Part shown: positions 36,582 to 45,512 of the stretch, piece after piece
How positions within the stretch are numbered: the stretch's first letter is position 1
How the letters are laid out: each line of letters begins with the position of its first letter
Assembly: GCF_038005985.1 (NCBI RefSeq)
Contig: NZ_JBBOUI010000001.1
Location: 511,001-575,000 of the forward strand
Direction: 5' to 3'
DNA length: 64,000 nt
From: Solibacillus sp. FSL R7-0682
GTDB lineage: Bacteria > Bacillota > Bacilli > Bacillales_A > Planococcaceae
Notes under the pieces: generated by a model
The model's input: the letters and a program-made list of their open reading frames with translations, nothing else
Told to the model about the DNA's origin: nothing
The model's database searches: none
Position numbers and translations under genes: made by a program

Positions 36582-36792
36582 ACTCTACCTCTTTTCCTTT
36601 TTGTATACGATATGGAGAGAAAAGATAGATGGTGAACGCCTATTACAATAAATATTTTTCATGAATTCGAGTAATTGGCCTAGTTTGGTCATTATTGTAT
36701 TAGAAAAATGTGTGTGCTATTAGAACAAAGGGGCATATTAGAAAAATTTATTGTACAAGATGGATAGTAAATTAAAAAGTAGGAGCGTGCTC

Positions 36793-37038
36793 ATGGCTAT
36801 TTGTCCAATATGTAATGCTTTAGAAGAAATAGAAAGAGAATGCCCAAAATGTAGAGTTCGATTAAAGGATGGGGGAAAGGTGTCCGACTATTTAGATGTT
36901 TATGGCCATTATAACGATGAGGAAACTGTCAAAATGGGCGATGGTTATCCGAATACAGCAAAAGATCAAATTTGTCCTCATTTGATGGTTTGTCATGAAT
37001 GTGGATATGATCAAGTGGTGTTTATACAAGAACAATAG
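36793..37038 (+). CDS. Small zinc-ribbon protein, unknown
   Basis: An 81-residue protein with C4-x2-C7 and C17-x2-C20 near the start and C61, C67, C70 near the end, arranged like one complete zinc ribbon plus a second cysteine cluster. Middle part acidic and soluble. ATG 36793 has AGGAG at 7 bases; the longer frame from 36751 has no site. No family recognised; could bind nucleic acid or protein through zinc. A terminator follows at 37045-37080. Confidence 0.75.
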   Translation: MAICPICNALEEIERECPKCRVRLKDGGKVSDYLDVYGHYNDEETVKMGDGYPNTAKDQICPHLMVCHECGYDQVVFIQEQ

Positions 37039-37044
37039 GTAATA

Positions 37045-37080
37045 AAAATGCGATTCCTTTATTAAAGAATCGCATTTTCT
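37045..37080 (+). terminator. Terminator after the zinc-ribbon gene
   Basis: AAAATGCGATTC and GAATCGCATTTT arms plus inner TTT/AAA and a T run. Confidence 0.85.
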
Positions 37081-37105
37081 TATATATGACTAAGGATAGT
37101 ATGTC

Positions 37106-38218
37106 CTATTTTATTAAGGGAATTTGAATAGGTTCAATGCTATAAGGCTTCATTATAGGTTCAAGAGCACCTCCACTAGGATTCGTTGTTTTATAAACGT
37201 TAATAATCGGAGTGATTTCGAGGTATTCAGCTTCCTCATCAATCTCACTTATCGTAATTCTAGGATTGCTTCTCGTATTTACATGGAAATCCGTACTATG
37301 TCCAATATCTCTATAATGAATAAACTTATGTTTGTTTCCAAGATTATCGGACACTAAATATTCAATAAGGGCAACTCTCAATTCTTTTTCTTCTTTTGAT
37401 ATGAGACGTTCATCAACTTTTTCTGAAAGGTAAATAGTTGTGGAAATTGGTGATTCAGTCATTTTTACACCATTTATTTCTACACCAGTATCGGTTGTTT
37501 TTACATTATTGGAATCCAATTTAGTTACCTTGCTTTCGAGTGCATTTAAAGAAAATGCAAAAGACCACTCGCCAGATACGTGATTAACACTGCTTAAATC
37601 GATAATATCTTTTCCTTGCCATGTAAATTGAATTGAATCTGGTTTAGAACCTAATACTTCATTTATAGATAAGACGGCATATTCATTGTTATTTATTTTT
37701 TCAACTATAAAGCTTTGGCTGTGACCATTTTTATAAGGGTCTCCATATTCATCAACAACCAAATCTCCCCGTAATACAGGTCTTAAACCTAAATCTTTTT
37801 CACTTTTTATCGTATAAGCAATTGTAATATATTCTTTATCATAAACCGCGTTAGTTACAGTAATACTAACCCCGTTACTTTCTTTTGTTACCCCAATATC
37901 AGTTGAAAACTCTTCAAAATTCTCAAATATATAGCGGTCATTATTCACGAATATTTCAAATATGTTTTTAATGGAAGTTAGTTTTTCTGCAAAGGTTGGA
38001 AAAGCAACATTTAATGTAATAATTGAAGTAACTAAAAAAGTAGCAGTCATCGCTAAAAAATGTCTCTTCTTTTTACGTTTCATTCGTTTTTGTGATTGAA
38101 TTTTTTGGTGTACATTCTTTAAAATACGTCTTTGTTGAATCTGTGACATCGGTATTTCTTCCAATTCATTTACGTCTAATTTTACTTCATTTAATTCTTT
38201 AAAGATGGACATCATCAT
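37106..38218 (-). CDS. DUF4179 transmembrane anti-sigma factor
   Basis: Likely membrane-bound inhibitor of the ECF sigma factor encoded just upstream. The cytoplasmic N-terminus (about 1-52) ends in a Lys/Arg-rich stop (KRMKRKKKRHF), one helix follows (FLAMTATFLVTSIITLNVAF), and about 290 residues face outside with the DUF4179 start (FEEFSTDIGVTKESNGVSITVTNAVYDKEYITIAYTI). Length 370. Three ATGs in a row overlap the sigma stop (TAATGATGATG), so translation is coupled; the third, at 38212, is best spaced from GAGGTG. The signal it senses is unknown. Confidence 0.85.
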   Translation of the reverse strand: MMMSIFKELNEVKLDVNELEEIPMSQIQQRRILKNVHQKIQSQKRMKRKKKRHFLAMTATFLVTSIITLNVAFPTFAEKLTSIKNIFEIFVNNDRYIFENFEEFSTDIGVTKESNGVSITVTNAVYDKEYITIAYTIKSEKDLGLRPVLRGDLVVDEYGDPYKNGHSQSFIVEKINNNEYAVLSINEVLGSKPDSIQFTWQGKDIIDLSSVNHVSGEWSFAFSLNALESKVTKLDSNNVKTTDTGVEINGVKMTESPISTTIYLSEKVDERLISKEEKELRVALIEYLVSDNLGNKHKFIHYRDIGHSTDFHVNTRSNPRITISEIDEEAEYLEITPIINVYKTTNPSGGALEPIMKPYSIEPIQIPLIK

Positions 38219-38757
38219 TACACCTCGCCTTTCAATAATATGCTTTTTAATTTTTTTCTTCCTCTCGAAAGCTTATTGTAGACCCAAGATTGCTTAACTT
38301 GAAATTCAGTTGCAATCTCTTCAGTTGGTACACCTTGTACATAATACTTTTCAAATATTGCACGTTCAGTATCGTTCAATTTACTCAGTAAACTAGATAA
38401 ATCTAATTCATTTATATTTTCATTTTGTGAATTCAAACTACGCTCATCAAAAATAAAGTTACTACTAACGTGCTGCTTTGTTTTTTCAGATTTTCTTATA
38501 TAGTCAATGGCGCGATACTTGGCAATTGCTGCAATCCATTGCTTAAACTCATTTTTTGATGAATCAAAGGAATCAATATGGAACCAAATCGAAACTAACA
38601 CATCTGCAAAGCATTCCTCTATATCCTGTTCTTTCCCATTCAAATACCTACGAATAATTCCATTTAGTAGCCCACCATAAGTTTTTACAAGATAGCTAAT
38701 GGTTTTTTCGTTTCTGAGTTTTATTTGTTGTACAACATTTTCATCAGATATTTTCAA
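38218..38757 (-). CDS. ECF-type RNA polymerase sigma factor
   Basis: Extracytoplasmic-function sigma factor, 179 residues. Region 2 includes QDIEECFADVLVSIWFHIDSF and FKQWIAAIAKYRAIDYIRKSEK; region 4 has LNDTERAIFEKYYVQGVPTEEIATEFQVKQSWVYNKLSRGRKKL with the DNA-reading helix. TTG 38757 follows GGAGGG at 6 bases. It is co-transcribed with its DUF4179 anti-sigma. In known pairs of this kind the sigma activates its own operon; no GAAC-type -35 was found with confidence. Its likely targets are envelope-stress genes. Confidence 0.92.
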   Translation of the reverse strand: MKISDENVVQQIKLRNEKTISYLVKTYGGLLNGIIRRYLNGKEQDIEECFADVLVSIWFHIDSFDSSKNEFKQWIAAIAKYRAIDYIRKSEKTKQHVSSNFIFDERSLNSQNENINELDLSSLLSKLNDTERAIFEKYYVQGVPTEEIATEFQVKQSWVYNKLSRGRKKLKSILLKGEV

Positions 38758-38869
38758 TTCAATCCCTCCTTCATTTACGATTCGGTACCTGTCTATTAAT
38801 ACGCTTTCTATGTAAAAAACCTATCAACTATTTAAAAAACATTTAAGATGACTCGTATTTTTTAAGCAA

Positions 38870-38901
38870 AAAACGAATTCCCGCAAGAAGGAATTCGTTT
38901 T
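38870..38901. terminator. Terminator hairpin after the GyrI-like gene
   Basis: AAAACGAATTCC/GGAATTCGTTTT arms with a 7-base loop; T run in the minus direction. Confidence 0.82.
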
Positions 38902-38906
38902 CTTCA

Positions 38907-39353
38907 CTATTCAACTATTGGCAAGTATATTTGTACTTCTTCAACACCATCGCTAATAGGATGATACGTTTCGATAATATAAGAATCTAGGTCTCTTTGA
39001 TAGCCTTGTTCATTTCCCCAACTTAATAAATCCAAATGTAGTTCTTCCAAATTAGATATATTTCCCCTAATAGTTATATAGCTATTGTTTACCTCTAAAT
39101 AATCCATGCCTGTTGGTGCATTCATTAATTTTCCAGTAACAATTAATCCTACATAATAATGACCTCTGCTATGATGCTCATCCTTTTTAGGTTCAAAGAT
39201 TGCAATTTCCGTCTCTGTTTTATTATGAATTTCTTTTGAGCGGCTTAATAGTTGTTTCGCAAGCAGGGGGACTTCATGTTCAAAGTTAACATACTCTCCA
39301 TTTCCTTTTAATCCAACCACCTTAAATTTCTTATTTACCTTCATAAACGACAT
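38907..39353 (-). CDS. GyrI-like small-molecule-binding domain protein
   Basis: Stand-alone effector-binding domain of 148 residues, of the kind attached to MerR/AraC regulators or found as GyrI. The start (MKVNKKFKVVGLKGNGEYVNFEHEVPLLAKQLLSR) and the end (YQRDLDSYIIETYHPISDGVEEVQIYLPIVE) follow the characteristic SOUL/GyrI strand-helix repeat with the terminal ...VQIYLPI strand. ATG 39353 has AAAGGAG at 8 bases. Ligand unknown. It is a separate transcript from the sigma operon, with a terminator downstream. Confidence 0.78.
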   Translation of the reverse strand: MSFMKVNKKFKVVGLKGNGEYVNFEHEVPLLAKQLLSRSKEIHNKTETEIAIFEPKKDEHHSRGHYYVGLIVTGKLMNAPTGMDYLEVNNSYITIRGNISNLEELHLDLLSWGNEQGYQRDLDSYIIETYHPISDGVEEVQIYLPIVE

Positions 39354-39553
39354 GTTAGTTACTCCTTTTTTTAGAGTTCCAAATATTTTTATTTTAATTA
39401 TTCAGTAAAAGAATGTAATTTCCTGCTTGGAAGTGAAAAGTGAGTTTTTTATGGATGAGGAAAAAAACGATTGTTTTCCAAAGCACTTGATGTTTTAAGA
39501 AATTATTCGCTTCATATACTTTTATATTGATGAAATATTAAGGGAGGAACTAT

Positions 39554-40747
39554 ATGGACGTTTTCGTTAGAGTAGGGGATTCTATTTGGTATTACAGCCA
39601 AGTTTTTAATCTTCCTCTTCAATTAATTATTGATTCCAATCCAAATATAAACGCACAAGCACTTACGCTTAATCAAATAATCAAAATTCCTGGGTACGTA
39701 ACAAGCCAATATACAATTCAATCTGGAGATTCTATTTGGGCGATTGCACAAAGAAATAATATGATCCCAGATGCAATTTTTCTACTGAATCCAACTTTAA
39801 ATCCAAACAGGCTACAAATTGGGCAAGTAATCTTGCTACCTATCCGTGTAACTTGGAGAATAGTTAACGGAAAACAAGATTACGATTATAGCACAATGAT
39901 TAGGGACATTAACAACTTGGGAATGATTTATCCGTTTATGTTGAAGGAGTCGATCGGAAATTCTGTATTGGGTAATGAAATTCCAGGACTTTTTATTGGT
40001 AACGGACAAAAGCATGTACATTTTAATGCTTCATTTCATGCGAATGAGTGGATTACAACACCAGTTGTGATGACATTTTTAAATGATTATTTATTATCGC
40101 TTACGAATAATGGCTCGATAAGAGGAATTTATACATTGCCATTATATCTGCAAACGTATTTAAGCGTCGTCCCCATGGTTAATCCAGATGGGGTAGATTT
40201 AGTACTAAATGGTCCTCCAGCAGATGAAACGGTGCGTGCAAATTTAATTGAGTGGAATAATGGCAGCAACGATTTTTCAGGTTGGAAAGCAAATATTAAT
40301 GGCGTAGACTTAAATGACCAGTTTCCAGCAGGGTGGGAAATAGAAAGAGAACGCAATCCAAAATCTCCAGGGCCACGTGATTATGGGGGAGAAAGTCCAT
40401 TATCGCAACCGGAATCTATAGCAATGGCCGACCTCACAAGAGAAGGGGACTTTGCTCGAGTATTAGCATTCCATACACAAGGTGAAGTCATTTATTGGGG
40501 GTTTCAAGGATTAGAACCACCAGAATCAGAGCCGTTAGTAAACGAGTTTGCACGGGTGAGCGGATATGAGCCTATTCAAACAATAGATAGTTATGCAGGA
40601 TATAAGGATTGGTTTATTCAAGATTGGCGAAGACCTGGTTTTACTGTAGAGCTAGGGCTCGGAACCAACCCCTTGCCAATTTCTCAATTTGATGAAATAT
40701 ACGAAGAAGCGCTCGGAATTTTTTTAGTTGCACTATATTGGAGTTAA
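39554..40747 (+). CDS. LysM - M14 gamma-D-glutamyl-(L)-diamino-acid endopeptidase I
   Basis: Zinc carboxypeptidase-like enzyme that cuts the gamma-D-Glu bond in peptidoglycan peptides. Two LysM wall-binding repeats occupy about residues 1-46 and 52-97. The M14 domain follows with zinc ligands H162 and E165 in FHANEW, a His in FHTQGEVIYW, and the catalytic Glu in PGFTVELGLGTNPLP. There is no signal peptide, as in the L. sphaericus spore enzyme and B. subtilis YqgT. Length 397 matches this family. GGGAGG precedes ATG 39554. It probably recycles or remodels cortex/wall during sporulation or germination. Confidence 0.93.
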   Translation: MDVFVRVGDSIWYYSQVFNLPLQLIIDSNPNINAQALTLNQIIKIPGYVTSQYTIQSGDSIWAIAQRNNMIPDAIFLLNPTLNPNRLQIGQVILLPIRVTWRIVNGKQDYDYSTMIRDINNLGMIYPFMLKESIGNSVLGNEIPGLFIGNGQKHVHFNASFHANEWITTPVVMTFLNDYLLSLTNNGSIRGIYTLPLYLQTYLSVVPMVNPDGVDLVLNGPPADETVRANLIEWNNGSNDFSGWKANINGVDLNDQFPAGWEIERERNPKSPGPRDYGGESPLSQPESIAMADLTREGDFARVLAFHTQGEVIYWGFQGLEPPESEPLVNEFARVSGYEPIQTIDSYAGYKDWFIQDWRRPGFTVELGLGTNPLPISQFDEIYEEALGIFLVALYWS

Positions 40748-40777
40748 TTGACCTGGCAGTTTTTCACATCAATAAAA

Positions 40778-40842
40778 AATAACCCCGATCATTGTACAAA
40801 ATTAGGTTTTTCACCTAACTTTCACTTTACGGGGTTATTACG
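40778..40842. terminator. Terminator between endopeptidase and small gene
   Basis: AATAACCCCG and CGGGGTTATT close a loop that holds an inner TTAGGT/ACCTAA hairpin. Confidence 0.75.
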
Positions 40843-40844
40843 AT

Positions 40845-41132
40845 TTAGTTTGGATCTCTTAAAGTATCTTGTACTTCTTCTAATTGATCTTTTAGTTCAG
40901 ATAGTTTTGTTTTATTTTGCTCCACAATATCTAAGTGCTCCTGACGCTCTTCTGCATTGAGAAGTGCATTTTCGGTATGCTCAATAGAATTAAATGCATG
41001 CTCGACTGCGATTTCTTCTGGATGAGACATAACTTGTTTTACAGCTCGCTCTGACCTTCCAACAGAATTGGATAATAATGTGCTAGGATGATTCTGTTTC
41101 CAACTTGGTGTACCTGACCTCTTTTTAGCCAA
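40845..41132 (-). CDS. Small helical protein, unknown
   Basis: A 95-residue soluble protein starting at TTG 41132 behind GAAGGG. The N-terminus is basic (AKKRSGTPSWKQNHPSTLLS), the rest is acidic and helical (ERAVKQVMSHPEEIAVEHAFNSIEHTENAL, then EEVQDTLRDPN), predicted coiled coil. No family was recognised. The composition would suit a small spore or DNA-associated protein, but this is inference only. Terminator shared with the convergent endopeptidase gene. Confidence 0.75.
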   Translation of the reverse strand: MAKKRSGTPSWKQNHPSTLLSNSVGRSERAVKQVMSHPEEIAVEHAFNSIEHTENALLNAEERQEHLDIVEQNKTKLSELKDQLEEVQDTLRDPN

Positions 41133-41259
41133 TATTCATTTCCCTTCTTTCGTAGCAGACTTGATATTCAATGTTAGTATTGTTAGATGTAAAAAAATCT
41201 ATGCATTTCATTGAGCATTCGAGCCGCTACAAGAAGGAAGTTTTGTTGTTTTAGATATA

Positions 41260-41985
41260 TTATCGAAACCAATCCGTTAGAATAACCATTGTAAGAAAGC
41301 CAAAAATGAAGGCTAAAGTCGCTACTCTTTCATTGCCATCTCCATGACTCTCTGGAATTAATTCTTTATAAACAACAAAGAGCATTGAACCAGCAGCAAA
41401 AGCAAGTCCATAAGGGATAATATAATTAAACGATTCTCCAAATAACATTCCGATTAGTCCAGCACACAATTCTATAATTCCAGTAAAGGTAGCCCAGAAA
41501 ATGGCTTTACCACGACTTACATTTTGTGTTACTAAAAATAAGGCTACCAAAAATCCATCAGGTACATTTTGAAGTCCGATAGCAAAGGAAACAAGCGCTC
41601 CTAACTCCTGTTCATTGCTCGCATTACTAATTCCGACAGACAAGCCTTCAGGTAAGTTATGTAAAGACATGGCTAACAAAAACAAAATGATTACATTAGA
41701 ATTAGTCGCTGGTTTACGTGAGTGATCTAAATCAACATGTGGAATGAGACTTTCTAATATCGTAAGGACAAATGTACCAAACAGTATCCCAATAACTAAC
41801 ACAGTCATATTAGATAGCTTTAGAGCAGATGGAATTAAACCATATGCTGAAGCTGCAACCATAATGCCTGCTGTATAAGCAAGCAATGTATCCTTTCTTT
41901 TATGAGAAACATTTTTAATTAACAAAACAGGTATTGCTCCTAAGCCTGTACAAAGAGAAGAAAGGATAATAGGTAAATACTGCAT
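41260..41985 (-). CDS. ZIP-family metal transporter
   Basis: Eight-helix divalent metal transporter of 241 residues. Helix 4 carries the metal site SLHNLPEGLSVG (H, N, P-E-G) and helix 5 the QNVPDGFLVALFL variant with Gln replacing the usual His of HNxPEG. The histidine/Asp loop HVDLDHSR lies between helices 3 and 4, and KELIPESHGDG follows helix 7. Zinc is the usual substrate, but iron or manganese are possible. ATG 41985 has TGGAGG upstream. It is monocistronic. Confidence 0.9.
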   Translation of the reverse strand: MQYLPIILSSLCTGLGAIPVLLIKNVSHKRKDTLLAYTAGIMVAASAYGLIPSALKLSNMTVLVIGILFGTFVLTILESLIPHVDLDHSRKPATNSNVIILFLLAMSLHNLPEGLSVGISNASNEQELGALVSFAIGLQNVPDGFLVALFLVTQNVSRGKAIFWATFTGIIELCAGLIGMLFGESFNYIIPYGLAFAAGSMLFVVYKELIPESHGDGNERVATLAFIFGFLTMVILTDWFR

Positions 41986-42157
41986 TTGAGTCCTCCAGAA
42001 TAGTGTTAATACATGTTATGTGAAAATTCTAGTAACATGCACCGTTATAAACTAGAAGAGGGGAATGGAGCGGTAATTGCGAAAACCAATCCGTTTCAAA
42101 CGAAAGAGAAGACAACAATCAAATGGAATGTTGCCTTCTTTCTAACTATTATTTACC

Positions 42158-43534
42158 TTATTTTAATAGAAGTTGTGCGACACACTCAACATGGGATGTT
42201 TGTGGGAACATATCAACAGGTTGAATATACGTAACCTTGTATGCTTTTGATAGCTCTTGTAAATCGCGTGCTAAAGTGGACGGGTTACAAGAAGTATAAA
42301 CTAGGCGCTTTGGCTTGATTTTAAGAACCGTCTTAATGAAGCCAGGCTCTAAACCAGTACGTGGTGGATCTACAGAAATAACGTCAGGTCGATAGCCTTC
42401 CTTTGCCCAACGGAATAGCCATTTATCAGCCGAACCAGGGAAGAAGCGAACATGCTGTAAGCCTTCATTTGTACGAGCATTATATTTTGCATCGGCAATT
42501 GCCTCATCTACATTGTCCATCCCGCGCACTTCACGAGCTCCTTCTGCTAGCCACATACCAATTGTTCCAACTCCACAATAAGCATCGACAACATTTTCCT
42601 TGCCAGTAAGCGCGGCAGCCTTTTTAATTTCATCATATAAATGAACGGTTTGCTCCGGGTTTAATTGGAAGAATGCACGAGTTGATAAATCAAAAGCAAA
42701 CTCACCTAATTGTTCATGAATCGCTTCTTTACCATCTAATATGATAGTTTCTTCACCGAAAATTAGGGATGTTTTTTCGCGATTAATATTTTGTGTAATC
42801 GATACGATAGACGGGTCGATTTTTTTTATACGTTCGATCAATTCTTCTTTATGAGGTAACTCATGGCGTGTTGTGACAAGGCACACTTGCGTTTCACCTG
42901 AACGCATTCCCGTACGTACAACAATTGTACGTACTAAACCATTTAAGTTTTTGCCATCATAAATAGTGATATTTAATTTTTGTAATGCTTTTCGTGTAGC
43001 AACTGTAATTTTCGATGTTACAGGATGCTGCACTAAACATTCATTAATATTTAATAGCTTGTTGGTACCCTCTGCAAATAGGCCGGCATAAACACGCTTG
43101 CCATCTTTACGTACTTGGAACTGTGATTTGTTGCGATAATGCCAAGGGTTATCCATACCGAGCATCGGGCGAATCTCAGTTGTTGCGGCAATATCTTTTG
43201 CATATTTTTCTAATGCTTGTACTACAATATCTCGCTTATGCAGAAGCTGTGCTTCATAACTCATGTGCTGTAATTGGCAGCCACCACATTCATCATATAC
43301 TGGGCAAGGTGCTACTTGGCGGTATTCGCTTTCTTTTCTTATATTTAAAATTTCTGCTTCGGCAAATTTACGGTCAACCTTAGTTAATTTTACTGTTACT
43401 TCTTCTCCAGGAATGGCGCCTTTTACGAATACGACATTGCGTTTATAAAAGCCAACACCCTCACCGTTAATTCCAAGCCGTTTTATCGTTAGTGGGAACT
43501 TTTGCCCAACTTCCATTTTTACTACTTCGCTCAA
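42158..43534 (-). CDS. 23S rRNA (uracil-5-)-methyltransferase, RlmD/RlmCD family
   Basis: Transfers methyl from SAM to C5 of uridine in 23S rRNA. It has an N-terminal TRAM domain (GEGVGFYKRNVVFVKGAIPGEEV), an Fe-S cluster site (CPVYDECGGCQLQHMSYEAQ) and a Rossmann methyltransferase with DAYCGVGTIGMWLA, the VDPPRTGL motif, and the catalytic Cys in YTSCNPSTLARDL. TTG 43534 follows AAAGGACG at 8 bases; the in-frame ATG at 43567 lies inside a hairpin. About 458 residues. Its place near pdaA matches B. subtilis yfjO. A hairpin at 43557-43590 lies just upstream of the ribosome site. Confidence 0.92.
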   Translation of the reverse strand: MSEVVKMEVGQKFPLTIKRLGINGEGVGFYKRNVVFVKGAIPGEEVTVKLTKVDRKFAEAEILNIRKESEYRQVAPCPVYDECGGCQLQHMSYEAQLLHKRDIVVQALEKYAKDIAATTEIRPMLGMDNPWHYRNKSQFQVRKDGKRVYAGLFAEGTNKLLNINECLVQHPVTSKITVATRKALQKLNITIYDGKNLNGLVRTIVVRTGMRSGETQVCLVTTRHELPHKEELIERIKKIDPSIVSITQNINREKTSLIFGEETIILDGKEAIHEQLGEFAFDLSTRAFFQLNPEQTVHLYDEIKKAAALTGKENVVDAYCGVGTIGMWLAEGAREVRGMDNVDEAIADAKYNARTNEGLQHVRFFPGSADKWLFRWAKEGYRPDVISVDPPRTGLEPGFIKTVLKIKPKRLVYTSCNPSTLARDLQELSKAYKVTYIQPVDMFPQTSHVECVAQLLLK

Positions 43535-43556
43535 ATTTACACGTCCTTTAAATACA

Positions 43557-43590
43557 TCAACTCGCACTAATAATAGCTAGTGCGAGTTGA
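43557..43590. promoter_or_regulatory. Perfect 13-base hairpin before the rRNA methyltransferase
   Basis: TCAACTCGCACTA and TAGTGCGAGTTGA are complementary with an 8-base loop. On the plus strand a TTTTT lies five bases further; on the minus strand it is followed, about 10 bases on, by the ribosome site. It may end pdaA transcripts or regulate the methyltransferase. Confidence 0.6.
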
Positions 43591-43664
43591 ACAATTTTTC
43601 TTCATCCCTTAATTATAACGGACAATAGAAGGAAATGAAAGAATACGGATTTTGGAGTTAGTAA

Positions 43665-44453
43665 TTAACGAAAGGGTACGCCTTCATATTCTAAAACTAA
43701 ATCATCAATTGAGCCGAAAGTATAGCCTTGTTTTTTAGCTTCTTGAATAAATTTAGGTAATGCCTCTGCATTATCCTGAGCGACAGTATGCATTAAGATT
43801 ATTGCTCCTGGATGTAGTTGATTCATTAGAGCATTGTATGCATACTCATAACCTCTTCGCTCATCCTTTAACCAATCTTTGAAAGCTATTGACCAAAAAA
43901 GGTGGCGATAGCCATTGTCGTTTCCGACCTTTAAAACTTGTTCATTGAAGGTTCCTTCTGGGGGCCGAGCGTAGTAAGTACGTTCTACACCGGTTAGTTC
44001 TTTAAGCTTCGAATCGAACTGCTGCCATTCTTTAACCATTTCCTGTTCGGATAGTTTGGCCATATTAGGGTGACCGTACGAGTGATTGCCAATAATATGC
44101 CCATCTTTAATCATCGTCTTAACTAAATCCGTTGCACTAGTTAAATAATGCCCTGTTAAGAAAAAAGTTGCTGGCGCTTTTTCCTCCCGTAATGTATTTA
44201 AAATACTCTCGGTAAAGCCATTTTCATATCCATTGTCGAAGGTTAAATAGACGATTTTTTGATCTGCATTTCCTTTATAAATGGCACCGTACTTGTCCAG
44301 TAAGCTTTCTAAAGGTTCTCCAATTTCGACAGGTTCTCCACCACGACTTGGTTTAAAGCCCCAATGAAATTCTTCTGCACGGGCAACAGTCATAAACGAA
44401 ACAAAAGTTGCCATTATAATAATGAAAATTCCAAATACATGCTGTTTGTACAT
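43665..44453 (-). CDS. pdaA: Delta-lactam-biosynthetic polysaccharide deacetylase PdaA
   Basis: Removes acetyl from muramic acid to let muramic-delta-lactam form in spore cortex, needed for germination. A signal peptide (about 1-26, ending ARA) is followed by WGFKPSRGGEPVEIGEPLESLLDKYGAIY, typical of PdaA. The NodB domain carries the catalytic D73 and D/N74 in TFDNGYENG, metal ligands H124 and H128 in HSYGHPN, and RPPEGTFN. Length 262. Its ribosome site AAGGAGGT lies inside the terminator of the upstream gene, an unusual arrangement. Confidence 0.95.
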   Translation of the reverse strand: MYKQHVFGIFIIIMATFVSFMTVARAEEFHWGFKPSRGGEPVEIGEPLESLLDKYGAIYKGNADQKIVYLTFDNGYENGFTESILNTLREEKAPATFFLTGHYLTSATDLVKTMIKDGHIIGNHSYGHPNMAKLSEQEMVKEWQQFDSKLKELTGVERTYYARPPEGTFNEQVLKVGNDNGYRHLFWSIAFKDWLKDERRGYEYAYNALMNQLHPGAIILMHTVAQDNAEALPKFIQEAKKQGYTFGSIDDLVLEYEGVPFR

Positions 44454-44485
44454 AAAAAAAGCAACCTCCTTTTTCGTTAGGTTGC
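44454..44485 (-). terminator. Terminator overlapping the pdaA ribosome binding site
   Basis: On the minus strand GCAACCT...AGGTTGC (44485 to 44461) is followed by seven T and then the pdaA ATG at 44453. The right arm contains AGGAGGT. In transcripts coming from the upstream gene the ribosome site would be paired. Confidence 0.75.
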
Positions 44486-44500
44486 GTTAGTTAAAGTTTT

Positions 44501-45409
44501 TTATTCGCTTTTCCGATATAAGTGCTCAACGGCATCTTGCACGGAAACAAATTGAAATTCAAAATGAGCATTTAATAATTTTTCGGGGACTACATGCTGA
44601 CCTTCTAAAACGAGCACACTTTTTTCACCGAGAGCAAGTTTTAAAGCAATGCTCGGAACAGGCAACCAATGTGGCCGATTTAAAGCAGCGCCAATTGCTT
44701 TACCAAAATCCTTCATTCGTTTCACATTAGGTGTCGTGATGTTAATAGGCCCTGATAAATCAGAATGCTCGATCAAAAAAAGTAATGCGCGGACAACATC
44801 ATCAATATGAACCCAACTCAGCCATTGACGACCAGAACCAACAGTTCCTCCAACCCCTAGCTGATAAGGGAGTGCCATAAGCGGTAATGCACCTTCATCT
44901 TTTGCTAATATAACACCAAAGCGAGCAATACATGTGCGAATACCAAGTTGTTCAGCTTGTGACGCGAGTTCTTCCCAATGCTTTACAACAGTGCCTAAAA
45001 AATCATCTGCTATTTCAGATGACTGTTCCGTATAAATAGTAGTCTCAGAAATCGGATAAATACCCACTGCACTAGCATTAATTAATACATGAGGCTTTTT
45101 CGGTAATACAGATAAAATGCGCAAAACTTCTGCAGTTGATTCCATTCGACTTGAGTAAATATTGTTTTTTTGATTTTTAGTCCAACGTCCATCATTTAGG
45201 GAAACGCCGGCTAAGTTAACAAAAGCATCAATATTTTCTAAGTGAAGCTCTGGCTTCGCGTCTTTTGTTAGCCACTGAACATAGTGAATATTGTTTTCCT
45301 GACGACTAGCGCCACGAGTTAATACAATGACTTCATGATTATTTGCTAATAAAAGCTTGCTAAATTTATGTCCAACCATACCAGTTCCACCAGCAATGGC
45401 AATTTTCAT
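44501..45409 (-). CDS. TIGR01777 family NAD(P)-dependent epimerase-like protein (YfhF)
   Basis: Short-chain-dehydrogenase-like cytoplasmic protein of 302 residues, role unknown (related to SulA/cell-division-inhibitor homologues). The Rossmann motif IAGGTGMVGHKFSKLL is at the start, followed by DAFVNLAGVSLNDGRWT and the conserved NASAVGIYP and GRQWLSWVHIDDVVRALLFL blocks. The C-terminal DUF1731-like tail ends FVSVQDAVEHLY. ATG 45409 has GGGGTG upstream. It is divergent from recX, as yfhF is in B. subtilis. Confidence 0.92.
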   Translation of the reverse strand: MKIAIAGGTGMVGHKFSKLLLANNHEVIVLTRGASRQENNIHYVQWLTKDAKPELHLENIDAFVNLAGVSLNDGRWTKNQKNNIYSSRMESTAEVLRILSVLPKKPHVLINASAVGIYPISETTIYTEQSSEIADDFLGTVVKHWEELASQAEQLGIRTCIARFGVILAKDEGALPLMALPYQLGVGGTVGSGRQWLSWVHIDDVVRALLFLIEHSDLSGPINITTPNVKRMKDFGKAIGAALNRPHWLPVPSIALKLALGEKSVLVLEGQHVVPEKLLNAHFEFQFVSVQDAVEHLYRKSE

Positions 45410-45512
45410 AAAAACACCCCATTTCTGCCTTTAATACTAGTATACCGTTCAATGAAAGTCGAAGTAAAAAGATGTATACTAAAAAGTACATAATTAAAAG
45501 TGAGGTGTACTT

